DNA of 64,000 nt, taken from assembly GCF_964656455.1 (NCBI RefSeq), contig NC_135719.1, positions 127,267,444-127,331,443 on the forward strand, read 5' to 3'. The notes beneath the pieces were generated by a model. That model was not told the origin of the DNA, ran no database searches, and saw only the letters and a program-made list of their open reading frames with translations. A program made the translations under genes and the position numbers. Each line of letters starts with the position of its first letter. The first letter of the stretch is position 1. This stretch comes from Halichoerus grypus (Eukaryota; Chordata; Mammalia; Carnivora; Phocidae). Positions 37,001 to 44,661 of this stretch are shown here, one piece after another.

Positions 37001-40000
37001 CACAGGTGAGGGCCGGCGCGGGAGCTTGCAGGGACGGGCGTGGGTCAGAGACTGTATTTGGGGGCTATATTTGGGGGCACTGCATGGGTGAGTAACCCGG
37101 AGCTACTGCCCCAGGACTGTGATGTGGGACGGAAACTGACGGGTGGAGAAGGACATGTCTCACGGGCACTTGAGTGGATACTTAAGGCAATTAAATTTTT
37201 TCATATCCATAAGATGCCAAATTCCAAACTGGTCCCATAGCACTGAGGGATGATGTCATGGGCCAGGCGCGTTGACTCCAGTTGCTGGGGGAGAACTGGG
37301 GCAGGGGCCTCTCTGCCTTGGACTCGAAGCATCCACAGAGGTGCTGAGGGGGACCCCAAGGACCCCACATCTCGGCTGGCAGACTACTGCCCACAGCTCC
37401 GGTCCTCAAGCACCAAACCCCACAGCCTGTTCTTCTCCTTGGCAGGTACGCTCCACACCATCACCTTCTTCTCCCTTTCCACGCTCATCATTTCCATGGT
37501 CATCGCCTTCGTTAGCACTCTTCTGGGGAAGCTCCAGGGGGTATCTGACTATGAGGTGAGTTACCCTTCCTTTCCTCCGTTCTCACTGGCCCCCGGGCCA
37601 CGGCTCTAGGCTGCCTCCCAACCTGCATACCCACGGTGCCACAGAGATGAAAGGTTCTTGCCTTTCCGATGATGGGGTGTGCAAACTCAGGGTGCATGTG
37701 TGCATGCCCTTGTGTGGCCCAGGCACCGGCCCCCTTGAGTGGTGGGGAGATTTAAAAGACAGCTGTCCCCTCCTCCTCTCCCCTCTGGCACCTCCTCCAA
37801 ACAGCGGGCTGCTGGCCCATCCCTCCCTCCTACAGTGCGAGCCTGTCCAGCCACCGAGCTGTGAGCACCAGTCCAAGGAAGGAGGCTTGAGAGAGAGAGG
37901 ATGAAGGGCGGAAGGGTGGGTGCGGAGAAGGACGATGCCCTGGGGAAGGGGGTTAGTTATCATACTTTTTAGCAATCCCAGTCTGTTGAACTTGAGGCCA
38001 GGCTCTCTGGGCCCTGTGACCCCTTGGACTCTTTGCCAGTCATTAGAGAAGGGAGCCAGTCCCTGCCTGCCGAGACCCAGGCCAACAATGCTGTGTGCCC
38101 TCCGTGGGCATCTCCCAAAGTGGCGCATCTGTGCGGACATGCTAGAATGATTTCCAGGGACTAAAACATTTTTTTTAATTTTTCATGGTTACCCATTTTT
38201 CTATTGGTTCACATTCATTTATATTTCTGCTTATGTCAACGAATGCAGGTTTTCTGTCTATAATAGTAAATTTAAATGACTGTATATAAAGAAAAGGAAG
38301 GAAGTTAATTTAAAGTTCTGGTATCCTGCTGAGTCAAAGGAGGGAGCCTCTTGGAAGAGGATCCTTTTACTTTTAGTGGCCCTGCATCTGGGGGCCCTGG
38401 GCTCAGGCCCCCACTGCACTCTCTGCCCGGCCCCTCCTCCATCCCTGGCTCGAGTGCCATGAGGAACCAAAGTGGACAATGCCTCTGGCTCTGTCTTCCC
38501 AATCCAACAATGCCATGCGACCTGGTGGCCCAGGTGTCCACTCTAAAGAAGGGAAATGGCAGGGGACCTAAACCATGATGTCGGACTGGTCTCAGAGAGA
38601 AGGAGAACCCCCAGGAGGAAAGAAGAGACAATTGAAGTCAAGCCTTTACGAGAGTCCGAGCAAGCTCATATTTGAATCCCAATCCCAACTCTCCTTACTT
38701 TCCCCCCATTATGGTTCTTGGGGATGGAATATTCAGAGGGGCAACCAGCATCCCGGTCCTCTTTCTGTCCCCCCGGGCTGCAGCCCAGGGCTGCAGTTCT
38801 GGGAAAACAGAAGATGGCATTGAGCACCAAGTGCAGATTTGGGGAGGGAGGGAGCAGAGGGTGGACACCCCCATTCTGTGACCCCCTACATCTCTGCCCA
38901 CTGCTGCAGCCCGAGGAGGAGATGGAGACGGTGTTCGACATGGAGCCCAGCAGCACCTCCTCCACGCCCACCTCCCTTGTGAGTCACTGCCTTCCCCCCG
39001 GGAGACAGGTCAGGAGGGGGGTACCTGCAGGGGTGGGCTTCTCCAGCAGCAGTGTGGGGGGGCACCGGCATGTAGTGCCCACCTCGGGGGTTGGGGAGGA
39101 GACGGGCGCCCCTGGGCTCCCTCCCCTGACACAGCAGGACTTGGCCCAGGTCAAATTGCTGCCGTGGCCGTGGCTGAAGAGTTGGGAAGATGGAAGAGGC
39201 AAGACATACTCTAAAAGGAACTCAAAGAGGAAGAGAAAGGTCAGGGCGGGCCCAGCCACAGCGAGATCAGTCGTGTAGACACAGGGACGTGCTGGGGCTC
39301 GGCCTCCAAGGGCACAGATGCCAGGCAGAGCGGCGCGCAGAGCTGCAGGGAGCTATTGGAGGCCTGCGCTGAGGGGTAAGGCAGCGGCCGCGGCCTGAGT
39401 GAGCCCACCAGCTCGTGAAGAGACAAGGCCAAGGCAGAATGCAGGGGCCCAGCAGGCTGGGCGTTGGCTCCCTCACCGTGGCTCAGCCTGGAGGGGCCCG
39501 AGTGCTCACCCACATCCCTGCCACCAGTGTGGATGCAGGGCCACCGATGCCTGCTCTGAGCTGGTGCCCCGATGCCAGAGCGCCTTGGAGGAGCACTGAA
39601 GAAGGGCACCAGCCAGCCTGGGCACTCAGGGAAGGCTTCCCGGAAGAGGGAACATCTAATCCAACTCTAGGAATGGGAGTAGGAGTTGCTAGGTGGAATA
39701 GGATGTGGGGGAAGAGCATTCAAGGAAGAGGATCAGCCTGTGCAAAGGCCCAGAAGAGAGAATCTGGAGCGTTTGGGCACTGGAAGACAGCTCTCGACGT
39801 GGTGGAAATGCAGAGTGGGCAGCAGAGCCCTGGGGGGGAGGGGGGGAAGGAGGGGCTCTTTGGTCGCCGCAGAGTTGGGGAAAAGTGCACAGACACAACG
39901 ATGGGGGACATGCCCACCCCAGTGCACAGAGCTGCAGGTCTTCCTCACCTTGGGAAAAAACCCTACAGAGAGGGGCAGATTTCCTCTGGGAAGTGGTGGG

Positions 40001-41983
40001 GAGAAGGGACGTTGGTGTTGGAGAGTCTACAAAGCTTTCAAAGCAGGGGCCTCTTTTCACATAGCATATCTCCCTGGGGGCCCCAAGACGACCCCTCTGG
40101 GATCCTCTTAGGAACCTGACACTTTGCCATTCTCGCTCCTAATCTTTATGATATGATACACCCACACAGTAAGGGGTCTTTATCCTTATTTTACAAGTAG
40201 GGAAACTGAGGCTCAAAACGGTCACTTAATTTAGGCCCCAGGGCATTACTGAGCAAGGCAGTGGACGAACAAAGTTTGAACCAGGTCTGTCGAATTCTGA
40301 AGACTGAGCTTAAAAAAAAAAATCACTGGAATTGATTTTCTTAATCTTTAATGATAACCACAGTAGTATATGAACATTGCAGATAATTATGGGGAAAAAA
40401 CAGAGAAGCAAAAACAAGAAAATAAAAAGTTCATATTCCCATGACCCAGAGAAGACTACTAATAACTTAGTGTCTATTCTCCCAGGCATATATATAATTT
40501 TTGCTAAAATGAAATGATACTGTTCATACTGTTTTATAATCTGCATTTTTAGTTAATAATCTCCACCTTTCCATGTACATAAATTTCTGTGTCTTCAAAT
40601 ACTCAGCCCATACTCAAGTTGTCCTAAGTGTTCCAGAAATATCTTTCACAAAGCATATCCAAGCCAAGATCCAGTCCAGGCTCTGTGCTAGATGAATCCA
40701 GTCCCTGCATGTGTCTCTTGTAGTTTCTCACAGTCTCTTCTTTATGGCCTGTCAGAGAGACCCAGCCAGCGGTCCTGCAGAATTTCCCACCTTCTGGGTT
40801 TTTCTGGCTATTTCTTCATGATGTCTTGCAGCAGGTTCCACTGTCTCCTTCCCTGAAAACTAGAAGTTCAGTCCAAAGGCTGGAGAGATTCCGATTCAGC
40901 CCTAGGGGCTAAAACGCATTCCAGGCAGTGCCCTGCATACGCCAGGAGACACAGACTACCCCATTTTTTTCCCACTAAGGATGCTGGTTACTCCCAGATG
41001 AGGGGGATGACAGCAGCCTCTTCTGTTGTTCATTTACCATTTTGCCCCTTAGGACCAGAAGGTTTATATGGGGTTTACTTTGGAATGCTACAAATATCTA
41101 GATTCTTCTGTAGGAAAAGTGTTCCCTCATCAACCAGGGCTCTTTGGTTTCACTGACATGAATTCCTACAGGAAAGATTTAATTCTATTCCATAATTACC
41201 TATTTTCAAAATAAGGAGTTGGTTTAAAAGCCATTCAAATGATGACAAACAGCTCTGTCCCTAGTACTTCCTGTTTTTCTATTCCGCAGCCCTCCCAGGC
41301 ATTCCCAGGACCATTCCTGCATTTGACAGGTCACATGGCCAGGACCTCAGGAGCAATCTCCGTTTCAAATCCTGATTCACAGGCCAGCCGATGTCATACC
41401 CCAGGGGAGGTGTGGATGCACCTCTTACGCTGTATTAAGAGGTGCACTAGCTCAGGGATGGGGGTCTCTCCAGACCCCAGCATAGGGGAGCCTCGCGTCG
41501 TCTCCCCGCCGGGTTCAGCCTGACCTGCCACCAAGAATGAATGGAACCTTAGTGAAGGAGCAGTGGGCTAGGGGCCAGGAGGCCTGCACTGACCCACCCT
41601 TGGAGTCTGAGTTGCTCTTTGAATGATCGACAGCCCCTCAGCAGGTGGTCCGCCCAGGCCCTGGGCTGCTGGGGGAGAAGGAAGGATCCGTGGCTCCTCC
41701 GGGGGTAGGGCGTGAGTGCGAGGGTGTGCCCAGGGCCCAACCCCAGGTGTGACTTCACCCCTGTCTCCCCTCTCTGTCCCAGATGTACGTGGCCACTGTG
41801 CTGCAGGAGCCAGAGATGAACCTGTCCCCCGCCTCCTCCCCCGCTCGGCACACCTACGGCACCATGAACAGACAGCCGGAGGAGGGAGAGGAGGAGAATG
41901 GCGTGAGGGGCTTTGCACAGGAGCTGGGCTCCGCCCAGTTCCAGGAAGGGCTGGAACTGGAGGGCCAGAGCCAGTACCACTGA
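6883..41983 (+). CDS. TMEM63C: TMEM63C, OSCA/TMEM63-family mechanosensitive cation channel, 22 coding exons
   Basis: Joined exons: 6883-7032, 7774-7853, 8245-8326, 12918-12955, 18779-18921, 20362-20410, 22114-22222, 25511-25584, 26193-26273, 26389-26512, 27263-27396, 29016-29138, 29499-29652, 30933-31039, 31814-31900, 32468-32533, 34552-34714, 34875-34980, 35363-35530, 37446-37555, 38910-38978, 41783-41983. All have GT/AG boundaries and matching phases, and give 2418 nt (805 aa plus stop), one residue from the human length as I remember it. Hydrophobic segments lie near residues 38-60, 134-158, 185-206, 408-431, 453-477, 493-510, 543-564, 601-628, 655-679 and 683-707. A large hydrophilic loop (207-405) matches the cytosolic domain of the family, and the C-terminus (717-805) is acidic. 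Asn16-Met-Thr is an N-glycosylation sequon on the expected extracellular N-terminus. The family forms stretch- and osmolarity-sensitive cation channels; human TMEM63C is linked to podocyte function and hereditary spastic paraplegia. The start ATG has A at -3 and G at +4. Confidence 0.97.
7304..7504 (-). mobile_element. SINEC in TMEM63C intron 1, antisense
   Basis: Head at the right end (GAGCCGCCCAGGCGCCCC) and a long T/C tract at the left. Perfect 17-bp target duplication CTTCAAGGAATGTTCTT at 7287-7303 and 7505-7521. Confidence 0.95.
7774..7853 (+). CDS. TMEM63C: TMEM63C coding exon 2 (aa 51-77)
   Basis: Completes the first membrane segment and continues into the conserved [13 protein letters not shown] stretch. 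Acceptor CTGTAG, donor GTGAGG. Ser77 is split by the intron. Confidence 0.95.
8245..8326 (+). CDS. TMEM63C: TMEM63C coding exon 3 (aa 77-104)
   Basis: Encodes a hydrophilic cytosolic linker containing [13 protein letters not shown]. Acceptor CTGCAG, donor GTGAGT, ends in phase 0. Confidence 0.95.
8425..8545 (+). repeat. MIR fragment
   Basis: ATGTGACCTTGGACCAATTC and CCGTTTCCCCATTGGAAAGT match the MIR middle. Confidence 0.65.
9080..10395 (+). repeat. L2 LINE, sense, in TMEM63C intron 3
   Basis: Degraded L2 running from the RT region to the 3' end (ACAGGGCCTTTCACCCGCTC, then GCATCTGATAGGTATTTGTTGG). Confidence 0.6.
11484..11656 (-). mobile_element. SINEC in TMEM63C intron 3, antisense
   Basis: Older copy ending TGACTGAGCCACTCCCCCC, with the body CCGACATGGGGCTCGATC. 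No clear target duplication. Confidence 0.88.
12918..12955 (+). CDS. TMEM63C: TMEM63C coding exon 4, 38 nt (aa 105-117)
   Basis: A very short exon encoding [12 protein letters not shown] plus two bases of Lys117. Acceptor CCCTAG, donor GTAAGT. An antisense SINEC lies 19 nt past the donor. Skipping this exon would shift the frame. Confidence 0.92.
12975..13162 (-). mobile_element. SINEC just past the donor of TMEM63C exon 4, antisense
   Basis: Flanked by the 15-bp duplication GTGCCTGAACTTTCT at 12960-12974 and 13163-13177. The left duplication covers intron positions +5 to +19. Confidence 0.94.
15330..16560 (-). repeat. L2 LINE, antisense, in TMEM63C intron 4
   Basis: Antisense L2 landmarks in order: GAGCTAGGCCTTGAAAGATG, CAGTCTGGTGTGGCTAGAAA, TTTGAGCAGGATACTCAGGG, CCAGTGTCCAGGTGAGAGGG. 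Confidence 0.6.
17330..18180 (+). repeat. Old LINE-1-like sequence, carrying a nested SINEC
   Basis: Landmarks ACATTTAGGTTGTTTGGGGC, GCTGCTGGGTCACAGGCTGT and GATATCTCATTGTGACCTTA resemble the 3' region of old L1 elements. Family not certain. Confidence 0.4.
17735..17832 (-). mobile_element. Short SINEC of the CTATACCCAA-type subfamily, antisense
   Basis: Body ACTCTATACCCAATGTGTGG and head GACTGAGCCAGCCGGGCGCC. It lies inside an older LINE-like segment; TGTATCTCACA occurs on both sides. Confidence 0.85.
18191..18385 (+). mobile_element. SINEC in TMEM63C intron 4, sense
   Basis: Head GGGCGTCTGGGTGGCTCAGT, CT-rich middle and A-rich tail. Flanked by a 15-bp duplication with one mismatch, at 18176-18190 and 18386-18400. 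The only sense-oriented copy in TMEM63C. Confidence 0.95.
18779..18921 (+). CDS. TMEM63C: TMEM63C coding exon 5 (aa 117-165)
   Basis: Encodes the KCGDDARIY motif and a strong membrane helix ([19 protein letters not shown]). Acceptor TTCCAG, donor GTAGGC. The last base opens the Asp165 codon. Confidence 0.95.
20362..20410 (+). CDS. TMEM63C: TMEM63C coding exon 6, 49 nt (aa 165-181)
   Basis: Short exon encoding [16 protein letters not shown] and two bases of Glu181. Donor GTAGGT is required by the next exon's phase. A second GT four bases on (GTACCT) would put an in-frame TAG before the junction. Confidence 0.9.
21810..21965 (+). repeat. MIR
   Basis: CCCTCATTTCCCTATGGATA then GAGTAAGCACTCAGTAAATG. 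Confidence 0.7.
22114..22222 (+). CDS. TMEM63C: TMEM63C coding exon 7 (aa 181-217)
   Basis: Encodes a membrane helix ([19 protein letters not shown]) and the entry to the cytosolic domain. Acceptor GGCAG, donor GTGAGT. The intron that follows carries the hexanucleotide satellite. Confidence 0.95.
23125..24606. repeat. CCCCAG/CTGGGG hexanucleotide satellite in TMEM63C intron 7
   Basis: Nearly 1.5 kb of CCCCAG units with CTCCAG variants, occasional 5-base CCCAG units and rare CCCAAA or AGGCCC variants, with no other sequence in between. C-rich on the TMEM63C transcript strand and G-rich (GGGGCT) on the other. Marker variants recur at fixed distances, so it has higher-order structure. It occupies almost half of the 3.3 kb intron. 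Confidence 0.97.
25511..25584 (+). CDS. TMEM63C: TMEM63C coding exon 8 (aa 218-242)
   Basis: Start of the RRM-like cytosolic domain ([22 protein letters not shown]). The donor GTAAGT falls after CA, so the split codon is His242 (CA|T), not Gln. Confidence 0.95.
26193..26273 (+). CDS. TMEM63C: TMEM63C coding exon 9 (aa 242-269)
   Basis: Continues the cytosolic domain ([20 protein letters not shown]). Acceptor CTACAG, donor GTGAGT. Arg269 is split. Confidence 0.95.
26389..26512 (+). CDS. TMEM63C: TMEM63C coding exon 10 (aa 269-310)
   Basis: Encodes the basic, cysteine-rich stretch with [15 protein letters not shown], a TMEM63 family signature. Acceptor GACAG, donor GTACCT, ends in phase 0. 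Confidence 0.96.
27263..27396 (+). CDS. TMEM63C: TMEM63C coding exon 11 (aa 311-355)
   Basis: Encodes [17 protein letters not shown], a charged and probably helical part of the cytosolic domain, then [11 protein letters not shown]. Acceptor CCCCAG, donor GTGAGT. His355 is split. Confidence 0.96.
28284..28475 (-). mobile_element. SINEC in TMEM63C intron 11, antisense
   Basis: T-rich left end then AAGATTTTATTTATTTGTC; head GAGCCACCCAGATGCCCC. A 15-bp duplication TACTGTTTCTTTTCT at 28269-28283 and 28476-28490. Confidence 0.94.
29016..29138 (+). CDS. TMEM63C: TMEM63C coding exon 12 (aa 355-396)
   Basis: End of the cytosolic domain, with the APHPQDIIW motif at the membrane interface. Acceptor CCGCAG, donor GTAAGC. 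Trp396 is split. Confidence 0.96.
29499..29652 (+). CDS. TMEM63C: TMEM63C coding exon 13 (aa 396-447)
   Basis: Encodes [17 protein letters not shown] and a membrane helix holding six consecutive Phe, all TTC, then [11 protein letters not shown]. The donor GTGCCA is the weakest in the gene, but frame and homology place it here. Confidence 0.94.
30090..30428. repeat. Alternating purine-pyrimidine CA/CG/TG tract in TMEM63C intron 13
   Basis: About 340 bp of almost strictly alternating purine and pyrimidine (CACACGCACGCATGCAC type). A marker (ACACAGACG or a variant) recurs at about 30112, 30211 and 30302, so a unit of roughly 90-100 bp seems to be tandemly repeated. Such sequence favours Z-DNA. 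Confidence 0.9.
30933..31039 (+). CDS. TMEM63C: TMEM63C coding exon 14 (aa 448-483)
   Basis: Encodes a membrane helix ([20 protein letters not shown]) and EAHWT. Acceptor CCACAG, donor GTGAGA. Arg483 is split. Confidence 0.95.
31814..31900 (+). CDS. TMEM63C: TMEM63C coding exon 15 (aa 483-512)
   Basis: Encodes the membrane helix [17 protein letters not shown]. Acceptor TTCTAG, donor GTACCT. Ser512 is split. Confidence 0.95.
32030..32330 (-). repeat. Possible L2 LINE, antisense
   Basis: CTTCAAAGAGCTTATCATCC and the following text resemble antisense L2. Weak. Confidence 0.35.
32468..32533 (+). CDS. TMEM63C: TMEM63C coding exon 16, 66 nt (aa 512-534)
   Basis: Encodes [20 protein letters not shown], the loop before the pore-region helices. 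Acceptor TTCTAG, donor GTGAGT. Gln534 is split. Confidence 0.94.
33160..33423 (-). pseudogene. hAT transposase C-terminal (dimerisation) domain remnant
   Basis: One minus-strand frame reads [18 protein letters not shown], then [18 protein letters not shown], then [19 protein letters not shown]. This is the layout of the C-terminal domain in hAT transposases and their domesticated relatives (ZBED5/FAM200-like): DEL-hLR, then EFW, then a RNRL-hDhRVALS-like segment. Two in-frame stops and loss of the CESGFS-like motif make it dead. There is no frameshift across about 88 codons. Confidence 0.6.
33842..34006 (-). mobile_element. SINEC inserted in the hAT transposon remnant, antisense
   Basis: Head GAGCCACCCAGGCGCCCC at the right end. 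Flanks GAAAATACCT and GAAAATATCT look like a slightly decayed target duplication. Confidence 0.92.
34552..34714 (+). CDS. TMEM63C: TMEM63C coding exon 17 (aa 534-588)
   Basis: Encodes [20 protein letters not shown] and GTGMELLRL, highly conserved pore-lining region of the family, then the [11 protein letters not shown] loop. Preceded by a long C-rich tract. Donor GTGGGG. Confidence 0.95.
34875..34980 (+). CDS. TMEM63C: TMEM63C coding exon 18 (aa 589-624)
   Basis: Encodes [19 protein letters not shown] and [12 protein letters not shown], a membrane helix of the conserved core. Acceptor CCCCAG, donor GTGAGG. Gly624 is split. Confidence 0.96.
35363..35530 (+). CDS. TMEM63C: TMEM63C coding exon 19 (aa 624-680)
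   Basis: Encodes [32 protein letters not shown] and the helix [17 protein letters not shown]. Acceptor CCGCAG, donor GTGGGT. Gly680 is split. Confidence 0.96.
36290..36660 (+). repeat. Old LINE-1-like fragment
   Basis: TTTTTTCACTCAACATAGCG and CTCTCCATGGCTGGATACCG have the flavour of old L1 3' sequence. Family not certain. Confidence 0.35.
36702..36880 (-). mobile_element. SINEC in TMEM63C intron 19, antisense
   Basis: Flanked by a perfect 17-bp duplication TGTAAAGATTGATTTTT at 36685-36701 and 36881-36897. Confidence 0.95.
37446..37555 (+). CDS. TMEM63C: TMEM63C coding exon 20 (aa 680-716)
   Basis: Encodes the last membrane helix ([20 protein letters not shown]). Acceptor GGCAG, donor GTGAGT, ends in phase 0. 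Confidence 0.95.
38910..38978 (+). CDS. TMEM63C: TMEM63C coding exon 21 (aa 717-739)
   Basis: Encodes the acidic, Ser/Thr-rich start of the tail ([20 protein letters not shown]). Acceptor CTGCAG, donor GTGAGT. At 69 nt it is a multiple of three, so skipping it would keep frame. Confidence 0.94.
39590..39790 (-). repeat. L2 LINE fragment, antisense
   Basis: CAGGGAAGGCTTCCCGGAAG, GAAGAGCATTCAAGGAAGAG and CCTGTGCAAAGGCCCAGAAG are antisense L2 landmarks. Confidence 0.7.
40120..40310 (-). repeat. MIR, reverse
   Basis: TTATCCTTATTTTACAAGTA then GGAAACTGAGGCTCAAAACG. Confidence 0.75.
41783..41983 (+). CDS. TMEM63C: TMEM63C last coding exon 22 (aa 740-805 and stop)
   Basis: Encodes [39 protein letters not shown] and the C-terminus ending [11 protein letters not shown], then TGA. 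Acceptor TCCCAG. The [11 protein letters not shown] stretch is strongly conserved in TMEM63C. Confidence 0.96.
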   Translation: MYVATVLQEPEMNLSPASSPARHTYGTMNRQPEEGEEENGVRGFAQELGSAQFQEGLELEGQSQYH

Positions 41984-42638
41984 CCAGGACCCGAGGCCTC
42001 CACCTGGCGACTCCACGGGACCGGCGGCCAGGGGAGGGCCCAGCAGGGGGAGGCGGGAGGGCCATCCGGACCTCCCCGCGGCCTCCTGCAGACTTTGGGA
42101 AGGCCCCAACGGAGACATCTGCGCCCCGGCTGTTGGCCACACGGAGGCCCCGCCCTGCTGACCAGCTCGAATGGGAGGTGCTGGGCAGTGCAGAGGGACC
42201 CGGGATGGGATGAGGCTATAGGCGGACACCACATCTCGGGAAAGGTGGCTGAAGCCCTGGGCACAGAGACTGCAGGCTGAGGGACCTTCGGGTCAGAGTG
42301 GAGATGTGCGTAAAGGCGGGGGCAGAGAGACGCCCACTGAAGACTCTCCAGGGTCTCTGCCACCCTTTTACCAGCTGCCCTGCCAAGGAGCTTCCACGGC
42401 TGCCCCGACCCCGGCCCCCAGCCCGTCTCTGATCCCGCCCCTGCGGTCTGAGGAAGCACAGGTGTGTGTGCTGGGCCTGATCAAGCACATCCCCTGCGAC
42501 GGGATCACCCGGAGCAAGGGGCAGCTGAGACCCTTCCTAGTCCTCTGCCCCTCGGTGGACATCCCCGGGAGCAGCAGGGTAGAGACCTTCTCCTTCCTAT
42601 TCTTGCAAGGGCAGCTGGCACATGATCCCTCGGGGCTC

Positions 42639-42644
42639 ATTAAA
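42639..42644 (+). promoter_or_regulatory. TMEM63C: ATTAAA, candidate proximal polyadenylation signal of TMEM63C
   Basis: Second-commonest poly(A) hexamer, followed within 30 nt by the G/U-rich CTGTGTGCATTTTG. It would give a short 3' UTR. Confidence 0.45.
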
Positions 42645-44655
42645 CGGGACCTGTGTGCATTTTGATGAAGGCAACCTTGGCTGGTTACTACAAGGTGGGA
42701 GGGGCAGAGGCAGAATTCATGGAGAGGGGTCTTCTCCCCAGATGCTGGGGGATGGGAAACCAGATACAGCTCCCCAAGCCCCAGGCCTTAATGAGAGGAC
42801 CCTCAAGGTCAAGGATGTGGCCACTGAAAGTTGTTCCTGCCTCACACCCACCTGAGTGCCTGGGCCCGCAGCATAACGAAGGTGGGCAGCAGCTTAGGGT
42901 AAGAAGCCGAAGGCACGGGCCATTCCCTGGCCTCCCGAGCAGGACCCTTCCCGTCTTGGGGCCACCTGCATCCTGGACTGAAGACCACTCAAGTGGCCTC
43001 CAGTATGGTCCTGGCCCAGACACTGCAGACACCCTGCCGGGCATGGGGTGGGGGTGGGAGCTGTGTCTTCCACAGAGAAGCCTTTTCTGGTAGAGTAAGG
43101 CCACCTTCCCAGGGCGGCCACCACTCCAGACCTGCAGGAACTGAATCCTGAGTAGGAACAATGCTGGTGACACCCAGCACTTTTGCCATAGTCAGAGGGT
43201 GCAGACCTTTGCCTCTGAGGACAGGTCCCCATCAGGACCACCCGGCTGCACAGCAGGGGAGGACACAGAAAAGGGCTGGCTGAGGCCTCAGTGGACCAGA
43301 AGGAGCCAAGTCAAAAGGGGTCTGCGTGCTCTAGAGCTCTCCTGAGCTCCCTCCTCCAAGGGTCTGGGTCCCTGCAGCCCACCTGCCGGAAGTCGGCCCC
43401 AGGCTCACCTCACCTGAGCCTTTCCCACCAGGTCCCAGGCACATGGGTGCCCCTGAACTCAGACCACCTGGGGCTCACCCTGCTCCACCTGGGCCCACAT
43501 CTCAGCTGCAGAAGCTCCAGGCTTCACTTCGAAATAGCACCCGAGAGGCCAACATTGCCATACCCCCAGGGCTTGGCCCAGACCTTGCTGTGAGGGATCT
43601 TTCCAGAGAGCTTGAGTCAGCTCAGGAGGTGGCAGTCTCTCCCACTCCTTGTCCAGCTAGGAAGGAAATTATGCCCAGCCAGTCCCTCATGATCCCAGGC
43701 CCCTCCTAGCATTTCACCAGCCAACAAAGAGAAGGGTCCTTTCCAGAGCAGTGGTCTGGGCCCCAACAGGGAGCTCTGCCCTTGCCATGGGGAGGTGGCT
43801 GGCTCCGGGCCCTCCCCGGCCCCCAGGGGGTATGTTTGGTGTGCGTGTGGCTTTCCTGCAGAAGCTGGCCTGCAGACTCTCCTTCACTGGGCACTACTTG
43901 CCTGGCGCCTGCCCCCCATCCCTGCAGCCCCTGCTGGACTATTCCTGCCGCTTCTGCCACTGTCCGTCCTCTGTCCCCTGCCCACCCAGCAGCCTCTGGA
44001 CGCTGCATGTGGAAAGGGCCCCAGCAGATTACATGGCAGCATGGCTGGGGGCTTGCCCCTCTGCATTTGGGCCAAGTGCAGTTGGTTCTGAGAGAAGACC
44101 GTGCGAATGTTGGGAAAGTTCCAGAATCCTTTCACTTCTCAACTCTTTCTGGAGACGCCCTCCCCCGCTCCCAGCTGCTCAACCTCCATGGTCACTGTGA
44201 AGGCAGGGTGGGCATGCTTTGGCTCCTTTCGTACCACATCCAGGCGCCCTCTCCCAGCACCTCCCCTCAGGCCTGCCCTCTCAGCCCACACTTGTCTCAC
44301 CCACTGGCCTCTGCCCACCACCGTCTGAGCCCATCCCCCAGCCCACCTCCCAGCTGTCCTTCCCCAGCCTTCCACCGAAGCACAGCCTCTCAGACTTGAT
44401 TCTTTCTGGAGGGGGCTGCCTCTGAGGGAACCCAGGATTGCCTAGAGCCTCTAAGAAGCGCCCCCACTGGGTCAAGAGTACCTCCATGCCTGCCTGCCTC
44501 TTGCTCAGATGCTTCCGGAAGCAAAGTGCCTATCAGCAGCATTGCATCCTCTGGGGCCCCCCAGTGTGGGGTGTGGACTTCCCTTGGCCACCACTACTAA
44601 AGGAATGTGCCAGAATGCCGAACCTTCTTGTTATTAATGCTATGACCGTGCCTTG

Positions 44656-44661
44656 AATAAA
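44656..44661 (+). promoter_or_regulatory. TMEM63C: AATAAA, candidate distal polyadenylation signal of TMEM63C
   Basis: Canonical hexamer followed by a T/G-rich segment (GGCTTGTGCCTCTGCGTCTG) about 30 nt on, a typical downstream element. Confidence 0.6.

Larger units (their letters stand above)
38979..41782 (+). other. TMEM63C: TMEM63C intron 21 remainder
   Basis: Holds an L2 and a MIR fragment. 40315-40860 is A/T-rich, probably an old unassigned interspersed repeat. Nothing else seen. Confidence 0.5.

Noticed and set aside
39186..39280. Basic [11 protein letters not shown] coding stretch as an extended TMEM63C exon 21
   Set aside because: It requires reading through a consensus GTGAGT donor in intron 21 and has no counterpart in the family.
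41190..41520. Possible extra exon before the last TMEM63C exon
   Set aside because: A short open stretch without suitable acceptor, donor and phase. Exons 21 and 22 join in frame without it.
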